Shown: piece by piece, positions 25,847 to 35,224 of the stretch
How positions within the stretch are numbered: position 1 is the first letter of the stretch
Layout of the letters: every line of letters begins with the position of its first letter
Assembly: GCA_934435195.1 (NCBI GenBank)
Contig: CAKSAJ010000011.1
Coordinates: 29,660-93,659, forward strand
Direction: 5' to 3'
Source: an uncultured Schaedlerella sp.
GTDB taxonomy: Bacteria > Bacillota > Clostridia > Lachnospirales > Lachnospiraceae
Length of the DNA: 64,000 bases
Position numbers and translations under genes: made by a program
Notes under the pieces: generated by a model
Database searches by the model: none
Seen by the model: only the letters and a program-made list of their open reading frames with translations
Told to the model about the DNA's origin: nothing

Positions 25847-27157
25847 TTATTTCACATATGATTTTGGAAGAGCAGCGTAAACTGCAGCACATGTAACAAG
25901 ATCCTGTTTCCATGTCTTCTCGTTTGGTGCGTGAGCCTGAGCCTCTGCTCCAGGTCCGAATCCGATACAAGGGATTCCGTTACGTCCCATGATAGATACA
26001 CCGTTTGTAGAGAATGTCCATTTGTCTGTTAATGGACGAGCCTGTCTCATCTCAAGTGTCTCTTCAGCACCGATACGTGCATCTCCGTAAAGTCCTGTAT
26101 AAGCTTCTTCAAGAGCTTTTGTTACAGCATGGTCTTTTGGAATAGCCCATGTTGGGAAGTAGCACTCGATCTCATATACACATCCTGTGTAAGAAGGACG
26201 GTCATAGTTGTACATAGAAACTGTTACGTCATCACCGTATTTCTGTACGCTAGGTAAAGCACGGATCTCATCTAAGCAGCTTTCCCATGTCTCTCCGAAT
26301 GTCATACGACGGTCAAGAGATACTGAGCAAGAGTCAGCTACTGCACAACGGCTTGGAGATGTGTAGAAAATCTGAGATGTTGTAACTGTACCACGTCCAA
26401 GGAAACGAGCTTCTTCGTAATCTTTGTTGTATTTAGGATCAAGCATTTTAACAAGACCTTTGATCTCTGTTCCGTCTTCAGCATCGTTCTCATTCAAAGC
26501 ACGGATATCCTGGAGAATGTCAGCCATTTTGTAAATAGCATTGTCTCCACGCTCTGGAGCAGAACCGTGGCAAGAAACACCTTTAACGTCAACGCGGATT
26601 TCCATACGTCCACGCTGTCCACGGTAGATACCACCATCTGTAGGCTCTGTAGAAACTACGAATTCAGGACGAACTTTGTCTTCGTTGATGATGTACTGCC
26701 AGCAAAGACCATCACAGTCTTCTTCCTGAACTGTACCAACAACCATTACTTTGTATCCTTCTGGAATAAGATCCTGTTCTTTCATGATCTTAGCACCATA
26801 AACAGCTGATACGATACCGCCACACTGGTCAGATACTCCACGTCCACCGATCTCTGTCTCTGTTTCGTATCCTTCATATGGATCGAATGTCCAGTTGTCG
26901 ATGTTACCGATACCTACTGTATCGATATGAGCGTCAAATGCGATGATCTTGTCGCCTGTTCCCATGTATCCGATTACATTTCCCTGAGGATCGATCTGAA
27001 CTTCATCAAATCCTACTTTTTTCATCTCAGCAGCGATAGTGTCGATATGAGCTTTCTCATCACAGCTTTCTCCTGGGTTTTTTACGATTGCACGTAAGAA
27101 TGCAGTCATTTCTTTCTCATATCCCTGTGCAGCCTCTTTGATTTTGTTTAAATCCAT
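25847..27157 (-). CDS. ygeY: M20-family hydrolase YgeY
   Basis: A 436-residue metal-dependent amidohydrolase/peptidase of the M20 family, in the group annotated as selenium-metabolism-linked YgeY. Metal-site motifs are FDAHIDTVG (about 75-83), [11 protein letters not shown] (about 107), VQEEDCDGL (about 146) and STEPTDG. It probably cleaves an amide or carbamoyl bond in a purine-ring-derived amino acid, consistent with its place between the diaminopropionate lyase and YgeW. RBS AGGAGG precedes ATG 27157. Confidence 0.92.
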   Translation of the reverse strand: MDLNKIKEAAQGYEKEMTAFLRAIVKNPGESCDEKAHIDTIAAEMKKVGFDEVQIDPQGNVIGYMGTGDKIIAFDAHIDTVGIGNIDNWTFDPYEGYETETEIGGRGVSDQCGGIVSAVYGAKIMKEQDLIPEGYKVMVVGTVQEEDCDGLCWQYIINEDKVRPEFVVSTEPTDGGIYRGQRGRMEIRVDVKGVSCHGSAPERGDNAIYKMADILQDIRALNENDAEDGTEIKGLVKMLDPKYNKDYEEARFLGRGTVTTSQIFYTSPSRCAVADSCSVSLDRRMTFGETWESCLDEIRALPSVQKYGDDVTVSMYNYDRPSYTGCVYEIECYFPTWAIPKDHAVTKALEEAYTGLYGDARIGAEETLEMRQARPLTDKWTFSTNGVSIMGRNGIPCIGFGPGAEAQAHAPNEKTWKQDLVTCAAVYAALPKSYVK

Positions 27158-27221
27158 TTTTAAAAATCCTCCTTTTTAAAATATAAATTAATGTTTTCCT
27201 ATTATATAAGTCTTAGTAGAC

Positions 27222-28427
27222 TTATTTTTCATTTCCATCCCAAACGATTGATTCATAACGTTCTGGGTCTGTGTTACCTTCTGTAGAGAAGAGTAATACT
27301 TTTGAGTTTTCATCTAATCCAAGATGTTCTCTTAATTCTTTGTATTCATCCATCATCATGATGCAAGCAAGTGTTCCGAATGGAGCAGCTCCTGATTCAC
27401 CAGATGTAACCGGTTTGTCTCCTTTAATAGGAGCAGCAAGCATACGCATACCTTTTGCAGCAACCCAGTCAGGTGTAGCGATGAATGTATCTACATGGTT
27501 TTTCAAAATATCCCATGAAATTGTGTTTGGCTCACCACAAGCAAGACCAGCCATGATAGTAACCATATCGCCATCTACAATCTGGATACTTCCGTCACCA
27601 ACAGAAGCACCTTTGTAAAGACATGCAGCAGCTTCAGCTTCTACAACAACAACCTTCGGTGGGTTCTCTGGATATCTGTTAGCGAAGTAACCCTGAACAG
27701 CACCGGCAAGTGATCCAACACCAGCCTGGATAAATACATGTGTAGGACGCTCGCATCCATAATCCTGAAGCTGATCATAAGCTTCCATAGCCATTGTTCC
27801 ATATCCCTGCATGATCCATGCCGGGATTTCTTCGTATCCGTCCCAAGCTGTATCCTGAACCATGATTCCGTTCTCTGTCTTCATAGCCATATCATTTGCC
27901 ATACGAACACATTCATCGTAGTTGTATTCTTCGATAGTAGCTGTAGCACCTTCAGCAAGAATGTTGTTCAGTCGTGTCTGTGTTGTTCCCTTTGGCATTA
28001 AGACAACTGCTTTCTGTCCAAGCTTGTTTGCAGCCCATGCAACTCCACGTCCGTGGTTACCATCTGTAGCTGTAAAGAATGTAGCCTGTCCGAACTCTTC
28101 TTTAAGAGCATCAGAAGTAAGTACATTATAAGGAAGTTCTGAAACATCTTTGCCTGTCTGCTGTGCAATGTAACGAGCCATTGCAAATGAACCTCCGAGT
28201 ACTTTGAAAGCGTTCAGTCCAAAACGATAAGATTCATCTTTGATGTACACTTCGCCAAGACCGAGCATGTCAGCCATCTTCTCTAATTTAGTAAGTGGTG
28301 TTACTGTGTACTGTGGAAAACTCTCATGGAAAGCACGAGCTTTTTTGACTTCGTCCAGACTCATGACTTTCAGGTTTTCATCGTTTGTCTTTGGCATCTT
28401 ATTGACTGCCCATTTGATTGATTCCAT
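27222..28427 (-). CDS. dpaL: Diaminopropionate ammonia-lyase (YgeX)
   Basis: PLP enzyme converting 2,3-diaminopropionate to pyruvate and two ammonia. It is 401 residues, fold type II. The PLP lysine lies in FGLNAFKVLGGS (about 71-82), with the asparagine loop at ATDGNHGRGVAWAA (about 120) and a glycine-rich phosphate site. In purine breakdown this step would deliver carbon as pyruvate. RBS AAAGGAGG lies upstream of ATG 28427, 50 nt after the regulator gene stop, so both are transcribed from the divergent promoter at 29.2 kb. Confidence 0.94.
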   Translation of the reverse strand: MESIKWAVNKMPKTNDENLKVMSLDEVKKARAFHESFPQYTVTPLTKLEKMADMLGLGEVYIKDESYRFGLNAFKVLGGSFAMARYIAQQTGKDVSELPYNVLTSDALKEEFGQATFFTATDGNHGRGVAWAANKLGQKAVVLMPKGTTQTRLNNILAEGATATIEEYNYDECVRMANDMAMKTENGIMVQDTAWDGYEEIPAWIMQGYGTMAMEAYDQLQDYGCERPTHVFIQAGVGSLAGAVQGYFANRYPENPPKVVVVEAEAAACLYKGASVGDGSIQIVDGDMVTIMAGLACGEPNTISWDILKNHVDTFIATPDWVAAKGMRMLAAPIKGDKPVTSGESGAAPFGTLACIMMMDEYKELREHLGLDENSKVLLFSTEGNTDPERYESIVWDGNEK

Positions 28428-28477
28428 TTGGAATAACCTCCTTTTATATTTTTAATTTTATTTTTGGGTTCCTATTG

Positions 28478-29149
28478 TTATTTGTTAGCCGCATCCATAT
28501 AATTATAGAGGGTAAACTTTGAAATGCCTAATAGGGAAGCAACTTTGTCTCCGGATTTTGTGATAAGAAAAGCACCCGCATTATTTAAAAATTGTACAAC
28601 CTTAACTTTGTCGTCTTTGTTCATTGCTGCGACAGGTTTGCCGACAAGCGCAAGAGCCTGTTCGATTAAAGAATCAAGTAGTTCATTTACATTGTGGGTG
28701 ATTTTCTGCGGCTGTGCGAGACCGCCATCAGAAGTTCCGTCCCCTCCTTCCAACTCCAATTCAGATTCTGTTGTGATCAGAGAGTGAAGAGCATTTTCTA
28801 CTGTTAATAAAGAAGTAATATCGTAGTTTAAAGCAAAGATATATTCGATATTGTCATCGTCACCACGAACATACATTGTACTGGACTTTAAAATCTGTCC
28901 ACTTTCTGTTTTAGTTAAATAAGAAAGTCTGTCGTGAATCCTAGATGGATCTCTTTTCAATGTTTCAAGAACAATGCGTGAAGGTCCGTCGCCAACCTGG
29001 CGTCCTGAGATAGAACCGTTTTCTACATATACAATAGAATGTTCAATCTCACGTTTGGTTAAGTCGTGGATGACAATTTCACAATTACTACCGAAGTGAA
29101 CTGCAAGTCCATGACTGATCTGTTTTAATAAATCAAGCCTTTTGCCCAT
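28478..29149 (-). CDS. PAS/HTH transcriptional regulator, YheO family
   Basis: A 223-residue regulator. The N-terminal half (about 5-115) matches the YheO-like PAS domain (FGSNCEIVIHDL, GDDDNIEYIFALNYDIT) that probably binds a small ligand. The C-terminal part (about 165-222) is a helix-turn-helix ending FLITKSGDKVASLLGISKFT and YNYMDAANK. It is the first gene of the leftward purine operon and divergent from ssnA, so it most likely controls both. The paired palindromes at 29245-29278 and their copy before the xanthine dehydrogenase are its best candidate targets. E. coli uses a different regulator type (YgeV) in its related cluster. Confidence 0.88.
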   Translation of the reverse strand: MGKRLDLLKQISHGLAVHFGSNCEIVIHDLTKREIEHSIVYVENGSISGRQVGDGPSRIVLETLKRDPSRIHDRLSYLTKTESGQILKSSTMYVRGDDDNIEYIFALNYDITSLLTVENALHSLITTESELELEGGDGTSDGGLAQPQKITHNVNELLDSLIEQALALVGKPVAAMNKDDKVKVVQFLNNAGAFLITKSGDKVASLLGISKFTLYNYMDAANK

Positions 29150-29209
29150 GAATCTGTAACCCCTTTCTTTAGCACGAAAATGTCTTATCGTTTATTTGCT
29201 TCTGAATCC

Positions 29210-29237
29210 ATCATAGCATAAAAAAAATGAAAATCAA
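29210..29237 (-). promoter_or_regulatory. Leftward promoter: regulator-ygeX-ygeY-ygeW-arcC
   Basis: Reading the minus strand, TTGATT at 29237-29232, 16-bp spacer, TATGAT at 29215-29210. The -35 begins 7 nt after the nearer palindrome (29259-29245). Confidence 0.65.
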
Positions 29238-29244
29238 TACTTTT

Positions 29245-29278
29245 CTAAAAAATTTTTAGATATCTTAATTTTTTTAAG
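29245..29278. promoter_or_regulatory. Twin-palindrome operator in the divergent purine-cluster promoter
   Basis: Two 15-nt AT-rich palindromes, CTAAAAAATTTTTAG (29245-29259) and CTTAATTTTTTTAAG (29264-29278), have centres 19 bp apart. The right one ends exactly 7 bp before the ssnA -35, and the left one exactly 7 bp before the leftward -35. A matching arrangement lies at 48899-48933. The position just upstream of -35 suits an activator. Confidence 0.65.
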
Positions 29279-29285
29279 AATTTTG

Positions 29286-29314
29286 TTGCATTTAAGGGGG
29301 TAGTATGGTATCAT
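29286..29314 (+). promoter_or_regulatory. Rightward promoter: ssnA-permease-ygfK-yqeC-yqeB
   Basis: TTGCAT at 29286-29291, 17-bp spacer, TATCAT at 29309-29314. The leader to ssnA is about 103 nt. The weak -35 and -10 fit a regulated promoter. Confidence 0.7.
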
Positions 29315-29423
29315 ATTACAAAGAAAGTGGTTCAGAAATGTAATTTATTGTGCGAAAATTACAAAAAAATCAGACAAATCAAACTGTAGACAAAACAGGC
29401 AAAAAAGAAAAGGAGAGACGTAT

Positions 29424-30758
29424 ATGTTGATTATTGGAAATGGTAGAGTAGTCACAAGAGATTCCGCTAATCCTTATATTGAAAGTGGAGCCGTAGCAAT
29501 TGAGGGGACACAGATTAAGAAGGTAGGAGACCTTGAGACACTTAAAAAAGAATTCCCGGATGCAGAGTTCATCGATGCGAAAGGCAAGATTATTATGCCG
29601 GCATTTATTAATGCGCATGAACATATTTACAGTGCATTTGCAAGAGGCATGTCAGTTAACGGATATGATCCAAAGGGATTTTTAGATATTTTAGATGGTA
29701 TGTGGTGGACAATCGACCGCAACCTTACATTAAATGATACTTATTTAAGTGCGATGGCTACTTATATTGATTGTATTAAGAATGGTGTCACAACAATTTT
29801 TGATCATCATGCAAGTTTTGGCTCTATCGAAGGTTCTTTATTTGAGATCGAGAGAGCAGCAAAGGAAACAGGAGTCCGTTCATGTCTTTGCTATGAGATT
29901 TCTGACAGAGATGGTATGGACAAGGCAAGAGCATCTGTTAAAGAGAATGCTGATTTTATCCGCCACGCATTAAAAGATGATACAGGTATGATCGCAGGTA
30001 TGATGGGTATGCATGCACAGTTTACAATCTCTGATGAGACAATGGAGCTGGCTGCTGCTAACAAACCAGATGGAGTCGGATATCACATCCACGTTGCAGA
30101 AGGTATTGAGGATTTACATCACTGCCTGAAGCATTATGGCAAACGTATCGTAGATCGTCTTATGGATCATGGCATCCTGGGAGAGAAAACTCTTCTTGGA
30201 CATTGTATTTATGTAAATGAGCATGAGATGGATTTAATCAAAGATACAAATACAATGGTAGTGCACAACCCAGAATCTAACATGGGTAATGCATGTGGCT
30301 GCCCTCCGACAATGCATATCGTACACAAAGGTATTCTGACGGGTCTTGGAACAGATGGATACACACATGATATGACAGAATCTTATAAGGTAGCGAATGT
30401 GTTGCATAAACATCATTTGTGTGATGCAAATGCAGCATGGTCAGAAGTACCACAGATGCTTTTTGAAGGAAACGTACAGATTGCAGAACGTTACTTCCCA
30501 CAGAAGCTGGGCGTATTAAAAGAAGGCGCAGCAGCAGATGTGATCGTTGTAGACTATATTCCACCAACACCATTACATGCAGGTAATGTAAACAGCCATG
30601 TTCTGTTTGGTATGACAGGAAGAGATGTTGTTACAACAGTAGCAAATGGTAAAGTATTAATGAAAGATCGTGAACTGTTGAACATCGATGCAGAAAAAGT
30701 ACTTGCTGATTGCAGACAGGCAGCTGGAGCGCTTGCTGATAGAATCAACTCAAGATAG
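29424..30758 (+). CDS. ssnA: Putative aminohydrolase SsnA
   Basis: A 444-residue metal-dependent amidohydrolase of the SsnA group, related to guanine deaminase and chlorohydrolases. Metal ligands are visible as HEH in INAHEHIYSAF (about 66-74), His in YHIHVAEG (about 220), His in LGHCIYVNEHEM, and Asp in GLGTDGYTHDM (about 308). It probably deaminates an amino-purine such as guanine or a related intermediate. First gene of the rightward operon; RBS GGAGAG precedes ATG 29424, and the permease gene starts 23 nt after the stop. Confidence 0.92.
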   Translation: MLIIGNGRVVTRDSANPYIESGAVAIEGTQIKKVGDLETLKKEFPDAEFIDAKGKIIMPAFINAHEHIYSAFARGMSVNGYDPKGFLDILDGMWWTIDRNLTLNDTYLSAMATYIDCIKNGVTTIFDHHASFGSIEGSLFEIERAAKETGVRSCLCYEISDRDGMDKARASVKENADFIRHALKDDTGMIAGMMGMHAQFTISDETMELAAANKPDGVGYHIHVAEGIEDLHHCLKHYGKRIVDRLMDHGILGEKTLLGHCIYVNEHEMDLIKDTNTMVVHNPESNMGNACGCPPTMHIVHKGILTGLGTDGYTHDMTESYKVANVLHKHHLCDANAAWSEVPQMLFEGNVQIAERYFPQKLGVLKEGAAADVIVVDYIPPTPLHAGNVNSHVLFGMTGRDVVTTVANGKVLMKDRELLNIDAEKVLADCRQAAGALADRINSR

Positions 30759-30781
30759 TTAGGAATGTAGGAGGAAAAACA

Positions 30782-32212
30782 ATGGGCAAAAGTAAAGATA
30801 AAACTGGAAGCGATGAACTTTTTAAATGGGATGGCAATCCGACACCTGGACAGATTGCACCACTGGCAATTCAGCACGTATTGGCAGCAGTAGTAGGATG
30901 TGTAACACCTGCAATTCTGGTTGCGAATGCTGCTAACAACGCAGGCGGAAGTGTAGATACTGGATTATTAATCCAGATGTCACTAATCTTCGCAGCATTG
31001 TCAACACTGTTACAGTTGTATGGAAACAAGATCCATATTGGATCAGGTCTCCCGGTTATTATCGGAGTCAGCTTTGCTTATGTGCCAACAATGACAGCAA
31101 TTGCTTCTCAGGCAAAGGGAGTCGATACGATTCTGGGAGCGATGGTGATTGGCGGTATTGTAGCAATTTTAGTAGGATTATTTATTAAACAGATTCGAAA
31201 AGTATTCCCGCCACTTGTTATCGGAACAGTTATTTTCGCAATCGGACTTTCTTTATATAAGACAGCGATCAACTATATGGCTGGTAACTCAGCAAACACA
31301 TATGAGTTGGTAGTAGAACAGCAGGGTAAAACTGCTGCATTAGTATATGGTTCTTGGCAGAACTGGCTGATTTCAATCATTACACTTGCAATTGTAATCG
31401 GATTGAATCACTATGGAAAAGGTTTATTTAAACTTGCTTCTATTTTAATAGGTTTACTTTGTGGATACGTACTTGCTCTTTGCTTTGGAATGGTTGATTT
31501 CTCAGCATTGCATTCAGCAGGATGGTTCCAGCTTCCAAAACCACTGGCATTTGGTATGAGCTTTGATATTTCAGCAATTATTCCGCTGGCATTGTTGTTC
31601 CTGGTCAACTCGATTCAGGCAATGGGAGACTTCTCAGCAACAACAACAGGTGGTATGGACAGATTACCTACAGATAAAGAGTTAAACGGCGGTATCATCG
31701 GATATGGTATCAGTAATATCGTAAGTGCATTCTTCGGATGCCCTCCGACAGCAACATTCAGCCAGAATGTAGGTATTGTAGGTTCTACAAAAGTAGTAGC
31801 AAGAAAAGTATTTGCAACTTCTGCAGGAATTTTACTCGTTGCAGGTTTGATTCCTAAGTTTTCTGCATTACTTCGTACAATTCCACAGTGTGTACTTGGT
31901 GGAGCGGTAGCTTCTGTATTTGCATCCATCGCAATGACAGGTATCAAGCTTCTCGTAAGTGAAGGTATGTCAGCGAGAAATACAACAGTTGCAGGTATCG
32001 CAATTGCAGTAGGAATGGGTGTATCACAGAGTAGCGGATGCTTAAACCAGATGACACAGAGCATTTACAATGGTCTTGGCATGACAATGGGTCTGGAGAA
32101 CTTCCAGTCAATTATTAACAATACATTTGCATCATCACCGGTAGTATTGGCAACAATCTTCGCTGTAATTTTGAATCTTGTACTTCCAAAAGATGAAGCA
32201 AAGAAAAATTAA
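30782..32212 (+). CDS. NCS2-family nucleobase/purine permease
   Basis: A 476-residue nucleobase-cation symporter-2 protein with about 12-14 membrane segments. Family motifs are QHVLAAVVGCVTPAILVANA near residue 28 and the NAT signature in FSQNVGIVGSTKVVAR (about 330). Members carry uracil, xanthine or urate; the gene neighbourhood favours xanthine or urate, in the position of ygfU/xanQ-type genes in related clusters. RBS GGAGGA precedes ATG 30782. It lies between ssnA and ygfK in the same operon. Confidence 0.9.
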   Translation: MGKSKDKTGSDELFKWDGNPTPGQIAPLAIQHVLAAVVGCVTPAILVANAANNAGGSVDTGLLIQMSLIFAALSTLLQLYGNKIHIGSGLPVIIGVSFAYVPTMTAIASQAKGVDTILGAMVIGGIVAILVGLFIKQIRKVFPPLVIGTVIFAIGLSLYKTAINYMAGNSANTYELVVEQQGKTAALVYGSWQNWLISIITLAIVIGLNHYGKGLFKLASILIGLLCGYVLALCFGMVDFSALHSAGWFQLPKPLAFGMSFDISAIIPLALLFLVNSIQAMGDFSATTTGGMDRLPTDKELNGGIIGYGISNIVSAFFGCPPTATFSQNVGIVGSTKVVARKVFATSAGILLVAGLIPKFSALLRTIPQCVLGGAVASVFASIAMTGIKLLVSEGMSARNTTVAGIAIAVGMGVSQSSGCLNQMTQSIYNGLGMTMGLENFQSIINNTFASSPVVLATIFAVILNLVLPKDEAKKN

Positions 32213-32239
32213 GTAAAGTATACTCAGGGAGGTTTTGAT

Positions 32240-35224
32240 ATGAGTGAATTAATGACACCTATGTCGTTCGAACATCTTTTAAACTGGATTTTAAAAGAAC
32301 ACAAACAGTATGGAACAGTTTTTGGGGAACATGATCCATATGTTGCAGACAGCAAAAACAATCGTGAGATTTTCGGCCGTGCGCTGGAAACTCCAATCGG
32401 ACCGGCAGCCGGTCCTCATACACAGCTGACACAGAATATCGTTGCTGCATACTATACAGGAAGCCGTTTCTTCGAGTTGAAAACAGTTCAGAAAATGGAT
32501 GGAGCAGAGCTTGCAGCATGCGTAAACAAACCATGTATCATTGCTGATGATGAGTGCTATAACTGTGAGTGGTCTACAGAGTTATATGTACCACAGGCAA
32601 TGGAAGAATATATCAAAGCATGGTTCTTATTGAAAGTATTGGCAAAAGAATACAAGCTTGGCGATCCTGACGGATTCCAGTTCAACATCAGTGTTGGATA
32701 CGATCTGGAAGGAATTAAGAGCGAAAAGATTGATACATTCTTAAATACAATGCAGAATGCAGCAGATTGTGAAGTATTTAAAAACTGCAAACAGTATCTG
32801 TTAGATCATGTTGATCTCTTTGAGAATGTAACAAAAGAAGATATCGAAGCTATTCAGCCGGAAATCTGTAATTCAGCTACAATTTCTACATTGCATGGAT
32901 GCCCTCCGCAGGAGATTGAAAGAATTGCAATGCACTTGATCACAGAAAAAGGATACAACACATTTATTAAATGTAATCCAACACTTCTCGGATATGAGTA
33001 TGCAAGAAAAACAATGGATGATATGGGATATGACTATGTTGCATTCGGTGATTTCCATTTCAAAGATGACCTTCAGTATGAAGATGCAGTTCCAATGCTT
33101 CAGAGACTGATGGCTGTATGTAAAGAACGTAATCTGGAATTCGGTGTAAAAATTACAAACACATTCCCGGTTGATGTAAAACAGAATGAGCTTCCAAGTG
33201 AAGAGATGTATATGTCAGGTAAATCACTGTATGCATTGTCTATGTCTGTAGCAGAGAAACTTGCGAAAGACTTTGATGGACAGCTTCGTATTTCTTACTC
33301 TGGTGGTGCTGATTACTTCAATATTAAAGGAATCGTTGATTCTGGAATCTGGCCTGTAACAATGGCAACAACAATGTTGAAACCAGGTGGATATCAGAGA
33401 GTAAAACAGATGGCAGAAATTCTTGAAAAAGAAAATGACGTATTTACAGGAATTGACGCAGAGGCAGTATCTGCATTAGTAGAAGCAGCGAAGAAAGATC
33501 CACACCACGTAAAAGCGATAAAACCACTTCCATCAAGAAAGATGAAAGAAAGTGTTCCGCTGTTGGATTGTTTCGAAGCACCATGTAAAGCCGGATGTCC
33601 TATTCACCAGGATATCACAACATATCTTGAGCTTGTAAGCAAAGGAAAATATGAAGAAGCAATGGAAGTTATCACAGAGAAAAACCCACTTCCATTTATT
33701 ACAGGTACAATTTGCGCGCACAACTGTATGAGCAAATGTACACGTAACTTCTACGAAGATCCTGTACACATCCGTAACATGAAACTGCTTGCAGCTGAGA
33801 ATGGCTATGAAGCATGGCTGAAGAAACAGGGTGTACCTGCAGTGACAAAAGAAGGCAAAGCAGCTGTTGTCGGTGGTGGACCGGCTGGTATGGCAGCAGC
33901 TTACTTCTTAAGAAGAGCTGGAATGGATGTTACAATCTTTGAGCAGAACGATGCTCTCGGCGGAGTTGTAAGACATGTGATTCCTGAATTTAGAATTGAT
34001 TCAAACGCAATCGATAAAGATGCAGAGATTTTAAATACACTTGGCGTTCACGTTGAATTTAATACACGTGTTAAGAGTGTAGACGAATTGAAAGCAGAAG
34101 GATTTGATAAAGTAATCCTTGCAGTAGGTGCGTCAAAACCTGGAACATTGAGATTAGAAGAAGGCGATGCAACAAATGCATTAGAGTTCCTGGCTGATTT
34201 CAAGGCAAATAATGGTGAGTTAAACATTGGTAAGAATGTTGTAGTTATCGGTGGTGGTAACACAGCTATGGATACAGCAAGAGCAGCAAAACGCACAACA
34301 GGTGTTGAGAATGTATATCTTGTATACAGAAGAACAAAGAGATTTATGCCTGCTGATGCAGAAGAGCTGGAGATGGCTATCGAAGACGGTGTAGAATTCA
34401 AAGAGCTTCTTTCACCAGTTAAAGTAGTTGATGGAAAACTGACATGCAAAGTGATGAAACTTGGTGACATCGATGAGTCAGGAAGACGCAGTGTTGTTGA
34501 GACAGATGAAATTTGCGAGATCGCAGCAGATACAGTGATCGCAGCTGTCGGAGAAAAAGTTCCAACAAAATTCTATGAAGCAAATAGAATCAATGTAAGT
34601 GAAAGAGGAAAAGCTCTTGTTAACGATGAGACATTAGAGTCTAATGTAGAGGGTGTTTATGTAGTTGGTGATGGTCTCGGCGGACCGGCAACTGTTGTTG
34701 AAGGAATTCGCGATGGTAAGAAAGCAGCAGAGGCAATTATCGGAACAACTCTTTCAAGAGACTTTGATGAGAATCTTGAAAGTGAAACAATCTTTGCAAG
34801 ACAGGGAATCTTAGAATCAGAGAAAAATGGACAGGCTGAGTCAACACGTTGTCTTGGATGTTCAACAATCTGTGAGAACTGTGTTCAGGTATGTCCAAAC
34901 CGTGCAAATGTAGCAGTACATGTACCGGGAATGGAAAAAGCACAGATCATCCATGTAGATTCTATGTGTAATGAGTGTGGTAACTGTAAGAGCTTCTGCC
35001 CATACAGCAGTGCACCATACAAAGATAAATTCACATATTTTGAGAAACCAGAAGATATGTCTGACAGTACAAATCAGGGATTTGCAATTCTTGACAGAGA
35101 GAAAGTAAGCTGCAAGGTAAGATTCCTTGGAGATGAATTCATCTGGACAAAAGGAGAAGCTACAAAACTTCCTGAAGGACTGCAGAAATTAATTGAGGCT
35201 GTAATTGCAGATGGTATTTTATGA
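32240..35224 (+). CDS. ygfK: YgfK, multidomain FAD/iron-sulfur oxidoreductase
   Basis: A 994-residue protein of the family annotated as putative selenate reductase subunit YgfK. The N-terminal 420 residues resemble a dihydroorotate-dehydrogenase-type barrel (ETPIGPAAGPHTQL). Next come cysteines of a GltD-type cluster (APCKAGCPIHQD, CAHNCMSKC, about 445-500), two dinucleotide folds (VVGGGPAGMAAAYFLRRAG about 545; VVVIGGGNTAMDTARAAK about 672) and a C-terminal ferredoxin region (CLGCSTICENCVQVCP, CNECGNCKSFCP). It probably moves electrons between NAD(P)H and the molybdenum hydroxylase or a ring-reducing step. The stop overlaps yqeC by ATGA. Confidence 0.92.
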   Translation: MSELMTPMSFEHLLNWILKEHKQYGTVFGEHDPYVADSKNNREIFGRALETPIGPAAGPHTQLTQNIVAAYYTGSRFFELKTVQKMDGAELAACVNKPCIIADDECYNCEWSTELYVPQAMEEYIKAWFLLKVLAKEYKLGDPDGFQFNISVGYDLEGIKSEKIDTFLNTMQNAADCEVFKNCKQYLLDHVDLFENVTKEDIEAIQPEICNSATISTLHGCPPQEIERIAMHLITEKGYNTFIKCNPTLLGYEYARKTMDDMGYDYVAFGDFHFKDDLQYEDAVPMLQRLMAVCKERNLEFGVKITNTFPVDVKQNELPSEEMYMSGKSLYALSMSVAEKLAKDFDGQLRISYSGGADYFNIKGIVDSGIWPVTMATTMLKPGGYQRVKQMAEILEKENDVFTGIDAEAVSALVEAAKKDPHHVKAIKPLPSRKMKESVPLLDCFEAPCKAGCPIHQDITTYLELVSKGKYEEAMEVITEKNPLPFITGTICAHNCMSKCTRNFYEDPVHIRNMKLLAAENGYEAWLKKQGVPAVTKEGKAAVVGGGPAGMAAAYFLRRAGMDVTIFEQNDALGGVVRHVIPEFRIDSNAIDKDAEILNTLGVHVEFNTRVKSVDELKAEGFDKVILAVGASKPGTLRLEEGDATNALEFLADFKANNGELNIGKNVVVIGGGNTAMDTARAAKRTTGVENVYLVYRRTKRFMPADAEELEMAIEDGVEFKELLSPVKVVDGKLTCKVMKLGDIDESGRRSVVETDEICEIAADTVIAAVGEKVPTKFYEANRINVSERGKALVNDETLESNVEGVYVVGDGLGGPATVVEGIRDGKKAAEAIIGTTLSRDFDENLESETIFARQGILESEKNGQAESTRCLGCSTICENCVQVCPNRANVAVHVPGMEKAQIIHVDSMCNECGNCKSFCPYSSAPYKDKFTYFEKPEDMSDSTNQGFAILDREKVSCKVRFLGDEFIWTKGEATKLPEGLQKLIEAVIADGIL

